Part shown: positions 10,831 to 22,337 of the stretch, piece after piece
Layout: every line of letters begins with the position of its first letter
How positions within the stretch are numbered: the stretch's first letter is position 1
Source of the DNA: Lampris incognitus
Taxonomy: Eukaryota > Chordata > Actinopteri > Lampriformes > Lampridae
Reading direction: 5' to 3'
Assembly: GCF_029633865.1 (NCBI RefSeq)
Contig: NC_079214.1
Span: forward strand, 21,893,950 to 21,957,949
Length of the DNA stretch: 64,000 nucleotides
Program-made: the position numbers and the translations under genes
Notes under the pieces: generated by a model
What the model was told of the DNA's origin: nothing
Databases searched by the model: none
What the model saw: only the letters and a program-made list of their open reading frames with translations

Positions 10831-12402
10831 TACTGCTCAAAAAAATAAAGGGAACACCTAAAAACACAATATAGACCTCGATGAATGAAATATTTCAGCT
10901 GAAAATCTTTATTTATTAGACAGAGGAATGTGTTTAGAGCAAAATAACCTAAGAATGATCAATGGAAATCAAAATCATTAGCCCATTAAGGTCTGGATTC
11001 AGAATCATACTCAAAATCAAAGTGGAAAATGAGAACATAGGCTGATCCAACTTCTGTGGAAATTCTTCAAGACGATTCAAAATGAGGCTCAGTAGTGTGT
11101 GTGGCCTCCACGTGCCTGTATGCACTCCCTACAACGTCTGGGCATGCTCCTGATGAGACGACGGATGGTCTCCTGAGGGATCTCCTCCCAGACCTGGATC
11201 AGGGCATCGGTCAACTCCTGGACAGTCTGTGGTGCGACATCGCGTTGGCGGATGGTACGAGACATGATGTCCCACAGGTGCTCGATTGGATTCAGGTCTG
11301 GGGAACGTGCAGGCCAGTCCATAGCATCAATGCCCTCGACATACAGGAACTGCTGACACATTCTGGCCACATGAGGACGAGCATTGTCATGCATGAGCAG
11401 GAACCCAGGGCCCACTGCACCAGCATATGGTCTGACAATGGGTCTGAGGATCTCATCCCGGTACCTAATGGCAGTCATGGTACCTCTGGCTAGCACGTAG
11501 AGGTCTGTGCGGCCCTCCAAGGATATGCCTCCCCAGACCATCACTGACCCACCGCCAAACCGGTCATGCTGGAGGATGTTGCAGGCAGCAGAACGTTCTC
11601 CACAGCATCTCCAGACTCTCTCACGTCTGTCACGTGTTCAGTGTGAACCTGCTCTCATCTGTGAAGAGCACAGGGCGCCAATGGCGAATCTGCCAACCAA
11701 GATGTTCTCTGGCAAAGGTCAATCGGGCTGCACGGTGTTGGGCTGTGAGCACAGGCCCCAATTGTGGACGTCGGGCCCTCATACCATCCTCATGCATTCT
11801 GTTTCTCACTGTTTGAGCAGAAACCTGCACATTAGTGGCCTGTTGAAGGTCATTTTGTAGGGCTCCGGCAGTGCTCCTCCTGTTCCTCCTTGCACAAAGG
11901 ACCAGATAGCGGTCCTGCTGCGGGGTTGTTGTCCTCCTGCGGCCCCCTCCATGTCTCCTGGTGTACTGGCCTGTCTCCTGGTACCTCCTCCATGCTCTGG
12001 ACACTGTGCTGGGAGACACATCAAATCTTCTTGCCCAGCACGCATTGATGTGCCATCCTGGATGAGCTGCACTACCTGAGCAACTTCTGTAGGTTGCAGA
12101 TAATGCCTCATGCCACCTCTAGTGGTGAGGGCACTAGCAAAATGAAAAACTAACCAAACCAGAAAAGATGAGGACAGGCAAATGGTCTGTGGCCACCACC
12201 TGCAAATCCATTCCTTTTATAGGGGTTGTCTTGCAAATTGTCTAATTTCCACCAGGTGGAAATTAGACAATTTACCAACAGGTGAAATTGATTCACAAAT
12301 CAGTGTTGCTTCCTAACTGGACAGGTTGATATCTCAAAAGTGTGATTGACTTGGAGCTACATTGCATTGTTTATGTGTTCCCTTATTTTTTTGAGCAGTG
12401 TA
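10831..12402 (-). mobile_element. Tc1-like transposon, near full length, defective
   Basis: The ends are 'tgctcaaaaaaataaaggga' at 10834 and its complement 'cccttatttttttgagcagt' finishing at about 12400, both beside TA. The internal gene runs on the minus strand and is broken. A short perfect palindrome ('caccaggtgg'-type) lies at about 12248-12275, inside the right end. Confidence 0.85.
11089..12111 (-). pseudogene. Tc1-like transposase, frameshifted
   Basis: Three minus-strand frames together cover the family. 12111-11806 holds the N-terminus ([20 protein letters not shown]). 12019-11630 has the helix-turn-helix ([10 protein letters not shown]) and the first catalytic Asp in FTDESRF. 11544-11089 has MVWGGIS, the second Asp in MHDNARPH, and [10 protein letters not shown] with the Glu or Asp third residue. 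At least two frame changes (near 12000 and between 11630 and 11544) prevent one continuous product. Confidence 0.85.
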
Positions 12403-13479
12403 TAATCGATTTTTTTTTTCATAACTAGAATTTAAACCAAGCATTTTTTTATCTTGAAAAACACACAAATGTCAAGGGAACAATCTGAAAGTGTTAAACT
12501 GAAATCAAGAAGGGTTCCTGAAGAACACGGTCTTTCAGGCCATTCAGGCAGCTCGACCAGTCCAAACGACACAAGCCAACATCATTTTGCTATTTTCAGA
12601 TGTGAGGTGCAAAACTGAATCCACTGTCAGCGGTAAATGGGTGAGCCATGCACTGAAACCCACTCCCCTCAAACAAGCGATAAGAAAGCCTGTTAAAAAT
12701 CAACGCATCATCAGAGGGAAAATAATGGTGCAGGTTAACACACCAGCTGAATCTTGTCAGATTGGTCTGCAAGCAGCATACACTGGTTATGCAAGCACTG
12801 AGAGAAAGCAATATGATTCATTAGGCCTCCAACATGCACAGTTTCTTGCCAGCCGCACTAACAGCAACAGAAATTGGCTACAAAAAGGCTCTGCAGATAA
12901 AAAATAACCCATGATTAAGCTTTTTTTATTTTGATAAACGTTTTCCTATCTATGCCTTTGTTTAATAAGAAATTACAAATGAAAAAAAATTCAGAGTGAG
13001 GCGATGGGGGAGGGGTCGATCTTACAGTAACACAAAAATTATGCAATCTTTTTGAGGCTTGGTTCTGCCTGTAGACTGCAGATTTACACCAAGTATTGTA
13101 CAAGAACAAAAACACAGTTGTTGCACATGAACCTGTGCTGCTTGATCAGCAGTCCTTTGGCTATTTCTCGAGCCAGAGGGGTTTCGCCCTGTATTCATCT
13201 AACTAAATCCTTTCTGATTTGATTTAGTAAAAGGTTATCTCATTCTAATTGAAGAAAGATAAACTTAGAAAAACTGATTAGTTGTATTGTCTGTAACAGG
13301 GAAGCTGACCCTCTTACCGGTAGCATCCATTTGTCCTTAAATCTGTCACACTAATTGATGATGTTTATGCCTCTCGTTGGATGCCAATCATCCAGCAATA
13401 TACCCTTGTCAGTCATGGTCGACAAGGTCACAAAGACATACTTTCCGTGAAAATTAGTGATGGAGACACTGAAACAGAG
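12403..13479. other. Non-coding stretch, nothing recognised
   Basis: It holds one 106-codon plus-strand frame (12587-12907) without any recognisable motif, codon signature or splice context; I do not call it a gene. Confidence 0.4.
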
Positions 13480-14340
13480 GAGGCTGACGTTGACGAGTGT
13501 GAAAATCCTTACTGAGGTGGGTTACGATCAAACTGGCCGGTTACGAATGTTAGCCAGAGGGACGGTACACATTTGAGCCACGACAACGCCGATGTAAGCG
13601 ATGTTTTTAGCGAATGTGACAGGTTTGCTGCTTGTGTTGGCGTAGGTGGAGATGCGTTTGTTTGCTGGCTTATCGGTTTTATCGCATGTGAGAACTTACC
13701 AGGTCTTGGGGGGTCGTCATTAGGTTCACCCTAACCTTGCATCATTTCGTCTTTAACTGTTAGCTTCGTGGTTTCCTGCGCCACTGATGGATTAGCTAGC
13801 TTGCTAGCCACTAGCCGCAATTTAACTGATTTGAATAAAAAAAAAATTTTCAAAAAGACCGACGATCGTTACCACCTTGTATCAGCCAACGAATTAAGCT
13901 AAAGAAACGCCATGTTGATAGCGAATCAGTTTTGTAGTGCAGACACAAGAGAGGGGGGGGGACACTTACCTGCCTACATTAGCCGGTCGGTTATATTAGC
14001 CGCTAATGTTTGTCGCGAAGCCAGCTGCTGATGACGGCCTGTCAGACGGTCCGTAAAAAATATACAGTGATGTTAACTGGGACCTCGTTTCTGACAAAAA
14101 CGCGATCGTTGACTCAATTTGATAAGACAAAAAGGGCGATTTAGACAAGCCTTTGCCAGCCCAGCTCACAGTGTGACTAGCGATGAAGCGGGCTCGCTTT
14201 TCCTCATTGAACGGGCAGCTCGTATAACGCTACAACCTGCCCTCACAACATCCTCTTCCTCCGCCTCCTCTCCGCAGCGAGTTCCGCATACTTAATGACG
14301 GACCGGAGCGCGACACGATACCATAGGGATTTACGAATAA
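13480..14340 (-). promoter_or_regulatory. CpG-rich island, candidate promoter and first exon
   Basis: This stretch is clearly richer in CG dinucleotides than its neighbours ('tcgcgaagcc', 'ggagcgcgacacg'). On the minus strand a good donor, GGCAG|gtaagt, lies at about 13971-13977. It would end a noncoding exon that starts upstream in the GC-rich, CT-rich part near 14280. No downstream coding exon could be linked to it. Inference only; CpG-rich repeats can look similar. Confidence 0.3.
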
Positions 14341-14779
14341 TAATTTATAGGACAAATTTCAACTGTTTATCGTCGCAAAAAAAACATTTAAGCGGTTTAA
14401 AATCGCCTCTGGAGTGCCATTACCATTTGAAAAACTTGACTAGAAACGAGCCTGCTTTTAATACACCTATCAAACGCAGCACCGGACTGACTCCACTGTA
14501 CTGAGCGTGCATGACAAGCAGGATATTGATCCTGGGGCGTTACACACAAGTTGGCCATCAGAAATAAGTTTGTGTTTCTATGACGACATTGTTTACCGCG
14601 ACGGAATTTCACGATGGAAGGGATTTAGGTGAACTCTACTAGCCTTGAGATGCCTGCCACGTTATAAATGCAGTAAAATTAACCTGAAAGGTAGAGAAGT
14701 GTACTTGCAACGATTTTCAAGATCTAAGGGTGGTGTGCAGAGCCGCAGTAACTACAGAAGTAAAAAGTAGATCAGCCAC
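14341..14779. other. Non-coding stretch, nothing recognised
   Basis: It lies between the CpG-rich segment and the LINE. No gene or repeat ends recognised. Confidence 0.4.
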
Positions 14780-16180
14780 AGCATGAAGATATGGGAAAGA
14801 GTAATAGAGTTTAGGTTAAGAGGAGTCCAGGTGATGGTTAGCGAGCAGCGGCATGGTTTCGTGCCGGGAAAGAGCACTACAGATGTGACGTTTGCTTTGA
14901 GGATGTTTATGGAGAAGTATAGATAAGGTCAGAAGGAGTTACATTGTGCCTTTGTGGAGTTAGAGAAAGCATATGACAGGGTGCCGAGAGAGGAGGGGTG
15001 GTATTGTTTGAGGAAGTCGGGAGTGGCAGAGAAGTATGTAGGAGTGGTGCAGGATATGTATGAGGGAAGTGTGACAATGGTGAGGTGTGCGGTTGGAATG
15101 ACAGATGGGTTCAAGGTGGAGGTTACATCAAGGATCGGCTCTGAGCCCTTTCTTGTTTGCAATGGTGATGGACAGGTTGACGGACAAGATCAGGCAGGAG
15201 TCTCCGTGGACTATGATGTTCGCGGATGACAATGTGATCCTGTAGTGAGAGTAGGGTGCAGGTTGAGGAGAGCTTGTAGAGGTGGAGGTATGCACTGGAG
15301 AGAAGAGGAATGAAAGTCAGTAGGAGCAAGACGGAATACATATGCGTGAACGAGAGGGAGGACAGCAGAATGGTGAGGTCGCAAGGAGTAGAGGTGACGA
15401 AGGTGGTTGAGTTTAAATACTTGGGGTCAACTGTTCAAAGTAACAGGGAGTGCAGAAGAGAGGTGAAGAAGAGAGTGCAGGCAGGGTGGAGTGGGTGGAG
15501 AAGAGTGTCGGGAGTGATTTGCGACAGAAGGGTACCAGCAAGAGTGAAAGGGAAGGTTTACAAGATGGTTGTGAGACCAGCTATGTTGTATGGTTTGGAG
15601 ACAGTGGCACTGACGAAAAGACAGGAGGAGGAGCTGGAGGTGGCAGAGTTGAAGATGATTTTCACTGGGAGTGACGAATAAGGACAGGATTAGGGACGAT
15701 TATATTAGAGGGACAGCTCAGGTTGGACAGTTTGGAGACAAAGCAAGAGAGGCAAGACTAAGATGGCTTGGGCATGTGTGGAGGAGAGGTGCTGGGTATA
15801 TTGGGAGAAGGATGCTGAATATGGAGCTGCCAGGGAAGAGGAAAAGAGGAGGGTCAAAGAGGAGGTTTATGGATGTGGTGAGGGAGGACATACAGGTGGC
15901 TTGTGTGACAGAGGAAGATGCAGAGGACAGGAAGAGATGGAAACGGATGATCCACTGTGGGGACCCCTACCAGGAGCAGCCGAAAGTGGTGGTAGTCGTA
16001 GATGCTGAAAATGGAGCTTCCAGGCAAGAGGAAAAGAGGATGGCCAAAGAGATTTACTGACGTGGTGAGGGAGGACATGCAAGTGGGTGTGACAGAGGAA
16101 GACAGGAAGAGATGGAAATGGATGATCCGCTGTGGCGACCCCTAACGGAAGCAGCCGAAAGAGGACGAAGAAGAATAAAA
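14780..16180 (+). pseudogene. Non-LTR retrotransposon (LINE) reverse transcriptase, decayed and 5' truncated
   Basis: Readable pieces in shifting frames: QRHGFVPGKSTTDV (about 14845), [13 protein letters not shown] (about 14957), [15 protein letters not shown], an FADD-like catalytic region near 15215, VSRSKTEYICVNEREDS (15313), EFKYLGSTVQSN (15406), RPAMLYGLETVALTKRQEEEL (15571) and LRWLGHVWRR / IGRRMLNMELPGKRKRG (15750-15850). This order of fingers, palm, thumb and C-terminal region is typical of fish LINE RTs. Several frame changes and in-frame stops make it inactive. The clade is not assigned. Confidence 0.8.
15812..16166 (+). repeat. Tandem duplication of the LINE 3' end
   Basis: The segment from 'tgctgaatatggagct' (about 15812) to 'cagccgaaag' (about 15985) is repeated, with changes, from 'tgctgaaaatggagct' (about 16003) to about 16166. 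Both copies include the GDP-coding end of the ORF. This may be slippage during reverse transcription or a second truncated insertion. Confidence 0.7.
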
Positions 16181-17649
16181 TCAGCGTTATCAGTTTCACC
16201 ATTAACATAACATTACAGTACTTACGGGATCAAAAGCTCGCAAATGAAATGCACTTTGTGGAAAAATAAACTATATTTACAGGCGTGATAAACTACAACC
16301 TTATTTTCGTCAGAATTACGGAATCCGAGAAATTACATTGGTCCCTATGGATACGCGTGCGACAAGTATGTAGGGACCGTCGCAAAAGTACACTCCTGGG
16401 GAGGAAAAAAGGTAGTACAAATGACAGAGAGCTTCCCTTATGTTTGACTTAAAGGTCTTGAAAATTATCCAAAGAACCATAGAATTACATGTTGAGAAGA
16501 CCGCAACTAGAAAGCACTACTAGACAAAATATTAAATAATTTAAATATAGGGTGTAGTGCAGTCCATGTTATTCCAGACACCATGGGTCTCCTGCTGGTT
16601 ATACCACAGTTTTTTTATTTTTGGGTCATTCCACCGAATGGGTGCCATTTGCTTGTTGTAACTTTTCCAAATTAAACTCAATGTTTTATTTTTTAACACT
16701 GAATCTAATAACTCACATGTTTAACTGTTCAAAATGTGTATTGGTCAATCTCAGGCAATTTTATTGCATTTTTTACAAAGTTTGTAAGCGGAGGATGGTT
16801 GCATTTTTCTCTGTCCTGTTACCAAAATTCATGTGTCATTTAAAAAGCATGTTTAAAAGCATGTGAACTGATTCCTTCGCTTTCCCCTCAAGAAAGTGTA
16901 TATTTTAAAGAAATGGTCGGCTACATGTTCAAATAATATATACGTATTTGTGACTGAAAAATCATTACATATGCATGCAAGTTGCATTTTTTTTAAATGC
17001 AAAGCGATTTTTTTCCTTTTTAAAGGAGACTGAAACCTCAAGTGAACATTTTTTTATCCTGTAATTAATTAAACAAGTGAATAAATAATGGACCAAACAT
17101 AATTGAAAACAAGAGTGATTTACCTTTATTTTTTTGAAAAAAAAACTATTCAGCAACAGGGATAAACACTGGGTAACAGGAATGTATGTTCATTTGTGCG
17201 TGCATGTGTGTGTGTGTGAGTGTGTGTGTGTGCATGGCCATACATGCATGTTGTGTGTTGTGAGATTTCTGTGCTGAAGGGATGTGCGATGTATTCTTCA
17301 CAGCGAAGGAGGCAGAGAGAGAGGGAGTGAGGCACAGTAAGAGAAAGGGGCGATGGGGGGGGGGGTCTTGTTCCTTCAGCATGCCATAAGTGGGTTTTTC
17401 TGGCTCCTGCACAGTATGGGTTCTCTCCATCTTCTTCCACAAAAGGTAAGAAAGACAACAAAGACAAAAAGCTGAAGATAATTATATACGTCCTCCGATC
17501 TCTGCATTGACTACCAGTACCTAAAACCAACTTGAAAATATCCCTGCTTGTCTACAAAACACTAACTGGTTCAGTTGTAAAAACTACATCCCTGTAGTGT
17601 TTTAGCTAGAACTGCAATAAATTCAAGAAAATAAACTTGCCTTACCTTT
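16181..17649. other. Non-coding stretch
   Basis: No gene seen. A motif at about 16585-16650 ('ggttataccacag', 'ccgaatgggtgccattt') recurs in altered order and orientation near 24690-24810, so part of this is an unnamed interspersed repeat. A TG-rich run lies at about 17203-17233. Confidence 0.4.
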
Positions 17650-19875
17650 TCTAAGAAGCCGCCTCTAGTTTGGCCCAGACTTCTTTCTCAATCTCCATGT
17701 GACAGCCTGTGACTGGCCTTGGGGGTGGGATGAGACACACAATGTCCTCAAACAGGTACCAAAGGATGTCTTTGTGGGCTGGCCAGAAAAAAACCTGTTG
17801 ACCCAAATCTTCTGCATACAATGGACCTCAGCATGTGTTTCACTTGTATTTGTGATGATGCCAGGGTACATGTCACCATCATACTTCTGCACTGAACTTG
17901 CAGAGGTAAATTTCGGAAAAGGCAACATGAATTAAGCATTAATATGCTTTCAAGCCTTGTCTCAGTACCCTGTAGTGGGTAAATTGATTGCTGATGTTGT
18001 AAGTGTGTCTCTTAAACATATGCAGCAGCAGGTTCAGCTGTTCTAGCAGTTCTTCTTTTACGTGGACTGGGAGTCTTTTTTGATTGTGATTTTTGATATT
18101 TTGCCATTGGGGTCATTCTTGTGCTCCTTATCCACAGTTGCCCACTGGATATAAGACACTTGACTCTCTGCACTGTAATGGCTTGAGATTGGGCAAGAGA
18201 TGTCCTTCCACTCAGAACATTCTCCATACATGCACTTTATATATTTTCTGTGTCACATGTGACGGCTTTCACAAGGTCGTACAGGTTGACAGCGCTGGTC
18301 ATTTTCAAGTGGTGCAGCTTCTGCAGAGAAAACATAGATTTTCATGCATCTTGCACATGTACATGTCCTGATCACTAAGAGTTGAATGAACAACCCAAAA
18401 TGGTCGGCGCAAACAGAAGAAGAGTGAGTAAGAGATGCAGCTTGGTTCTTCAGCCAAAAACTTCCTGTGCAAAATTTTCATGGTATCCGAAAGGAACTGT
18501 TTTTACTTTTTGTTTTTCTTCCACGTGAGGTTCTGCCTCTCCCCAGTTGCGATGCGACTCACATCATCCCTTGTATAGAAAGCTCTCACTCTGCTTATCA
18601 AACCATCCACAACCCGGTTGTTCCGCTTTCATTGATAGGTGTAGTTAACCATCTCTTTCTTCTCATTCCTCCATCTTTTCTTTGAAAAGCCCAATGAATT
18701 TTGAGCGAAGCTTTGTAACCTGTACTTTCTCAGAACTTTTCCTGTTATTATTTTTAAAATGATTTGCCTTTCCCTCTCCCCCTGTGCTTTTTATTTTTTT
18801 TTAGATTTTTCCTGCATATTCTTCACCAGAACCTCATGAAACAAAAGGGTCTTCTGAATGGCCACACATGGAAGCTGTCTCATCTGTCTTTTTACTTTTG
18901 TGCACGGAGACCTGTTATTCTTTTTCAGGCACGGAACTTGTTTTTTGTACTTTTCCTTATTTTGGGTTTCTTTCTTCAACATGACCTGTAGTTCGTGATT
19001 TTGTTTCCGAAGTTCCTTTTTTCGGCTTCTTCTCCACCCTTGAGTACATTGCCTAAAACACATAGTAAATTGTAACATTTGGTAATTGCACAACACTTTA
19101 TTACATTGTAACAAACACACATATGCCCTATTACCCCCTTGCACATTTTCTTTAACACTTGATCCATTTCATAAACTAAAACTAATACCCCTTTCCCACA
19201 TGCACTGAAAGCTCTAAATCCACTGGCACTGTTTCCACATTGGTGTAATGTGGAAACAGGAGCCGGTGTCGATTTATGTAAAATTTTGATCTGTAAATTT
19301 CCCCACTCTTGACCTAGTATCATCTTGACGTAATATCCTGTATTTGCTAGCCTTGCGTGCTATGGACACCTCTCGTGTGAGCATTACCTACTGTACTGTC
19401 ACCTAATGTGGGAACAGACACCATACAGAACTTCCCCTACGGAGAAAGGAGGCCAATGTGTGAATGACTATCCACTGTTATTGCAGATATTTTTTTATCC
19501 AGCAATGTTATGGATTCCATGTGGGAAAGGGGCTTAACTCTCATCTTGACCTGGAAGTGCTTGGTTGTGGATCTAAAGCTTGTGCAGGTGATAGCTGAGG
19601 GCTGTGTGGCAGGGTGATGAGGGGTTGTAGTAGAGCTTTTTTTTCCTGTCTTGATGCTATGGTAAGTCTCCCTCCACTTTCTGCGGCGACTGCTTTTTTC
19701 TGTCTCGCTAAGGTCATTGATGGTCTTCTTCCTTCCAGACTCTAGATCCTTCCTATATTTCTCCTGTTCCTTCTTTAAATACTTCTTTCTCCTCTCTGGG
19801 TCAGCATCGCGTCAAGTGCGATAGCGCCGCTGTTTTTCTGCAGCACTTAATGGTGCATTGGCTCCCTGTAAGTAT
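17650..19875 (-). pseudogene. Broken copy of a second multi-copy fish protein family
   Basis: Pieces on the minus strand, in N- to C-terminal order: APLSAAEKQRRYR ... RDADPERRKKYLKKEQEKY (19860-19735, with an in-frame TGA at 19814-19812 where Arg is expected); a basic coiled-coil-like piece RKKELRKQNHELQVMLKKE and TLLFHEVLVKNMQ (about 19045-18800); MKILHRKFLAEEP then CLRRPFWVVHSTLSDQDMYMC (about 18485-18355); and YDGDMYPGIITN with VNRFF (about 17885-17800). I recognise this order from repetitive proteins in fish genomes but know no function. Stops, frameshifts and a MITE at 19183-19536 disrupt it. Confidence 0.6.
19183..19536. mobile_element. Harbinger-like MITE
   Basis: The ends are 'tacccctttcccacatg' at about 19186 and the complementary 'catgtgggaaaggggc' at about 19519-19533, flanked by TAA/TTA-type trinucleotides. 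The 3-base target sites suggest a PIF/Harbinger origin. It sits inside the broken repetitive gene. Confidence 0.65.
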
Positions 19876-19965
19876 GGTAGTTACATTGTACAACTGATCT
19901 TAAATGTCAACAACTTCAGTAATTTCAACAGTAAAACTTAAAAATCAGTTGAATAGTACTATCCA

Positions 19966-20105
19966 TCCATCCATTATCCAAACCGCTTATCCTTACTCGG
20001 GGTCACGGGGATGCTGGAGCCTAGCCCAGCAGTCATTGGGCGGCAGGTGGGGAGACACCCTGGACATCGGCCCTGTGTGTGTGTGTGCATGTGTGTGTAT
20101 GTGTG
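19966..20105 (-). mobile_element. tRNA-derived SINE (family C), 3' fragment
   Basis: It matches the body and 3' tail of the complete copy at 34411-34784 (for example 'ggtcacggggatgctggagc' and 'ggggagacaccctgg') and starts with the 'ccatccatccattatcc' tail. The tRNA-like head is missing; a TG repeat follows. Confidence 0.7.
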
Positions 20106-20655
20106 AATAGTATCATTTCGACTACTATTCACACTAATAGGATAAAACTCACTCCTGTTACTATTACTCAGTCCTATATGAGTGACAGTACTGAAAGTAA
20201 CAGAACTGAGTTTTTAGCATAGAATTAGCTAATACATGAAATATAGTCACATGACATCCATGCTAATATCATGAGGACACTGAGCACATTGTAATGTTTT
20301 ACCAAAAATGTGTATTTTTTAAAATAAACAAATAACATTTCAGACATAATTTAGGTAACGAGACAATACGTTGAGCTGAACCTTTTCAGTCATAGTTACA
20401 ATATCATCAAATATACAGAAAAGAAAATGAGAGAACTTACTTTTGGTCTTCCCTTGGCCTTCAGAAGATCCAGAAGATGCAGCTTCCTGTTGAACGTGTG
20501 ACTTGGAGAACGTTCCAAATATTTTTTTGGGGGGGGGGATGTTAGGGTAACAGGAACATTTACTTGAGTGTCTCTTGAAATACAGTCTATGTAGCAGAAA
20601 GGTCGTCTTCCTCATGGGAGACGCATACAGATAACGTCGGATATAATCGGATGTT
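20106..20655. other. Non-coding stretch
   Basis: No supported gene. A minus-strand frame at 20340-20615 may be remote sequence of the repetitive gene family upstream of 19875, but I could not confirm it. Confidence 0.3.
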
Positions 20656-20999
20656 TTACTCTATAGATAGCATGTCCTGCAAAACGTGCTCTCCTCTGTG
20701 CAGCCGTGGTTGAGATAGGTGGTGTATCACCGTAGACTTAAGCTTTGGTTTTGTGCTTCTCGCCTGAAGATCTTTTTTCATGGTCCATGTCTCCGACCCA
20801 TAAAGTAGGATACTTTCAACACATGCTCTGAAGAATGCTAGTGTTGTCTTGTCAGAGATGTCAGACTCCCATATATGATGCCATTTATTCCAGGCATTCC
20901 AGACTTGTCCTTTCCTTGACATAAAATCTTTCTTCCTGTCGGAAACAAAAGATCCGAGATATCTGAAGTCAGTGATATATTTTGGATTTCTTATGATTT
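20656..20999 (-). pseudogene. LINE reverse transcriptase fragment (thumb region)
   Basis: The minus-strand frame reads DFRYLGSFVSDRKKD and FFRACVESILLYGSETWT, the pattern found just after the catalytic domain in several LINE RTs. Only the C-terminal part is present. The solo LTR at 21000 interrupts the upstream side. Confidence 0.65.
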
Positions 21000-21412
21000 T
21001 GTTATGGCTCACACCCCGCGCCGTGGCCCGCCCACCCCACGCCGGCAGCCAATCGGCTCGTCAGGGCCGGGCTTAGTCGTCAGGGCTGGGCTTAAGTTTG
21101 GTGGCCTCCCACGTGCCCGTTGTCAGTTCGTGTTGTAACCTCCCCGCAGTAGCGGCGACTCTCCTCTCACGGTCCTTTTCTCTACGAACTCATCCCAGCC
21201 CTTGGTTCATGTTTTTCCCTTGCAAGGTTCCCCCGTGGAAGTATCCTGCCTTGTTCCCGTTTGGATTACCCGCGAGTTTTTTTCCCCCTTGGACTTTCCG
21301 TTTTTTCCTTGTTGCTCATTGCCTTCCTATGTTTGAATAAAGTACGCCAGTTTTCGGCTAACCCCATCTCTGTCTGGTGTCGTGCGCTTGGGGTCTTCCA
21401 CAAACCCTAACA
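21000..21412 (+). mobile_element. Solo LTR with 5-bp target duplication
   Basis: A 413-bp GC-richer segment begins TGTTA and ends TAACA, the usual TG...CA ends of an LTR. It is flanked by perfect GATTT duplications (20995-20999 and 21413-21417). A poly(A)-like AATAAA lies at about 21335-21340 on the plus strand, giving the orientation. No internal retroelement sequence remains, so it arose by LTR-LTR recombination. Confidence 0.85.
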
Positions 21413-21722
21413 GATTTTTTTTAATTTGAAGCATAGATGGGATATGGAGTCACAAAACAATGCAAAAAGAGGGATTTCTTTTGGATTTTAATCATTATAT
21501 TTCATGGTAACGTGTAGTGTTAGAGAGCAGGAACAGGTAACATGCTATTTTTTCAGTGTTCTAGATAGTCTTTATGAATGTTGTGAATTATATAGCTTAA
21601 ATTTGCAATTAAATCAATATGCAGGACACTTTGCTTAGTAATAAAATGTATTTTACAGTTAACTTCATGTATACACACACACACACACACACACGTATAT
21701 ACTTAGCACAAAATGTAAGGAA
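21413..21722. other. Non-coding stretch
   Basis: No gene; a short (CA)n run near 21674-21694. Confidence 0.4.
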
Positions 21723-22052
21723 ATTTGTTTGGTAGATTATTTCTTTGTTGTAACAATGCTTCTTGGCAATAAATCGTATACCGTTGGAAAGCCTGTTTCT
21801 TTCCCTTTTAAATGGGGCCACATTTGTAAGGAACATGCATTTGTGGGATGAGCAGCAGAGCTGAGTATGTGGGTTGCGCCCATGAAAAATTTGCCAAATC
21901 TTCTCTGCCAATGCCTAACAGCATATTTTGCTGTTGCTGTTGACTCTTGTTTTGAGTTTCTGGTACCCCAGGTGCTGACAATCAGGTGCCTGATATAAGA
22001 TTTATTGCCAAGAAGCATTGTTACAACAAAGAAATAATCTACCAAACACACA
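21723..22052. mobile_element. Inverted-repeat element (MITE-like)
   Basis: The left end 'tttgtttggtagattatttc' and its complement 'gaaataatctaccaaaca' at about 22035-22052 belong to arms of about 50 bases that also share 'caatgcttcttggcaata'. The interior is non-coding. The superfamily is unassigned. Confidence 0.7.
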
Positions 22053-22064
22053 TTTCCTTACTTT

Positions 22065-22066
22065 TT

Positions 22067-22105
<39 letters not shown>
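22065..22105. repeat. Microsatellite (TA)n
   Basis: An uninterrupted TA run of about 20 units. Confidence 0.95.
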
Positions 22106-22108
<3 letters not shown>

Positions 22109-22277
22109 GGCAGGATGAGGAAAAACACAGGAGACGAAGGCGAGTTTGAACTTTGTTCCTCAGCTCCAAAACCAAACTGAAACAGGAACAACCTTGCGCC
22201 AGAGCCCGGGAACGTAAACCACGCCCCCAGCTCACAGCCCTGCTGGGTGAGAGGCATAGCCCCTAGTGTCCGCCACA
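22106..22277 (-). mobile_element. Possible small solo LTR
   Basis: A 172-bp segment that on the minus strand starts TGTGGCGGACACT and ends CCTGCCACA, so it has inverted TGTGG/CCACA ends. No clear target duplication was found because the left flank is a TA repeat. Other short inverted-end elements are possible. Confidence 0.35.
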
Positions 22278-22337
22278 ATAAATTGTAACGTGCATGGAAA
22301 AGTAGACACGTTGGTCCTTGACTAACAGCCTTTAGTC

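Noticed and set aside
12587-12907. 106-codon frame as a host gene
   Set aside because: No motif, no splice or promoter context, and ordinary composition; it could be chance.
17146-17530. Minus-strand His-Thr-rich frames
   Set aside because: They derive from a TG-rich repeat and low-complexity sequence.
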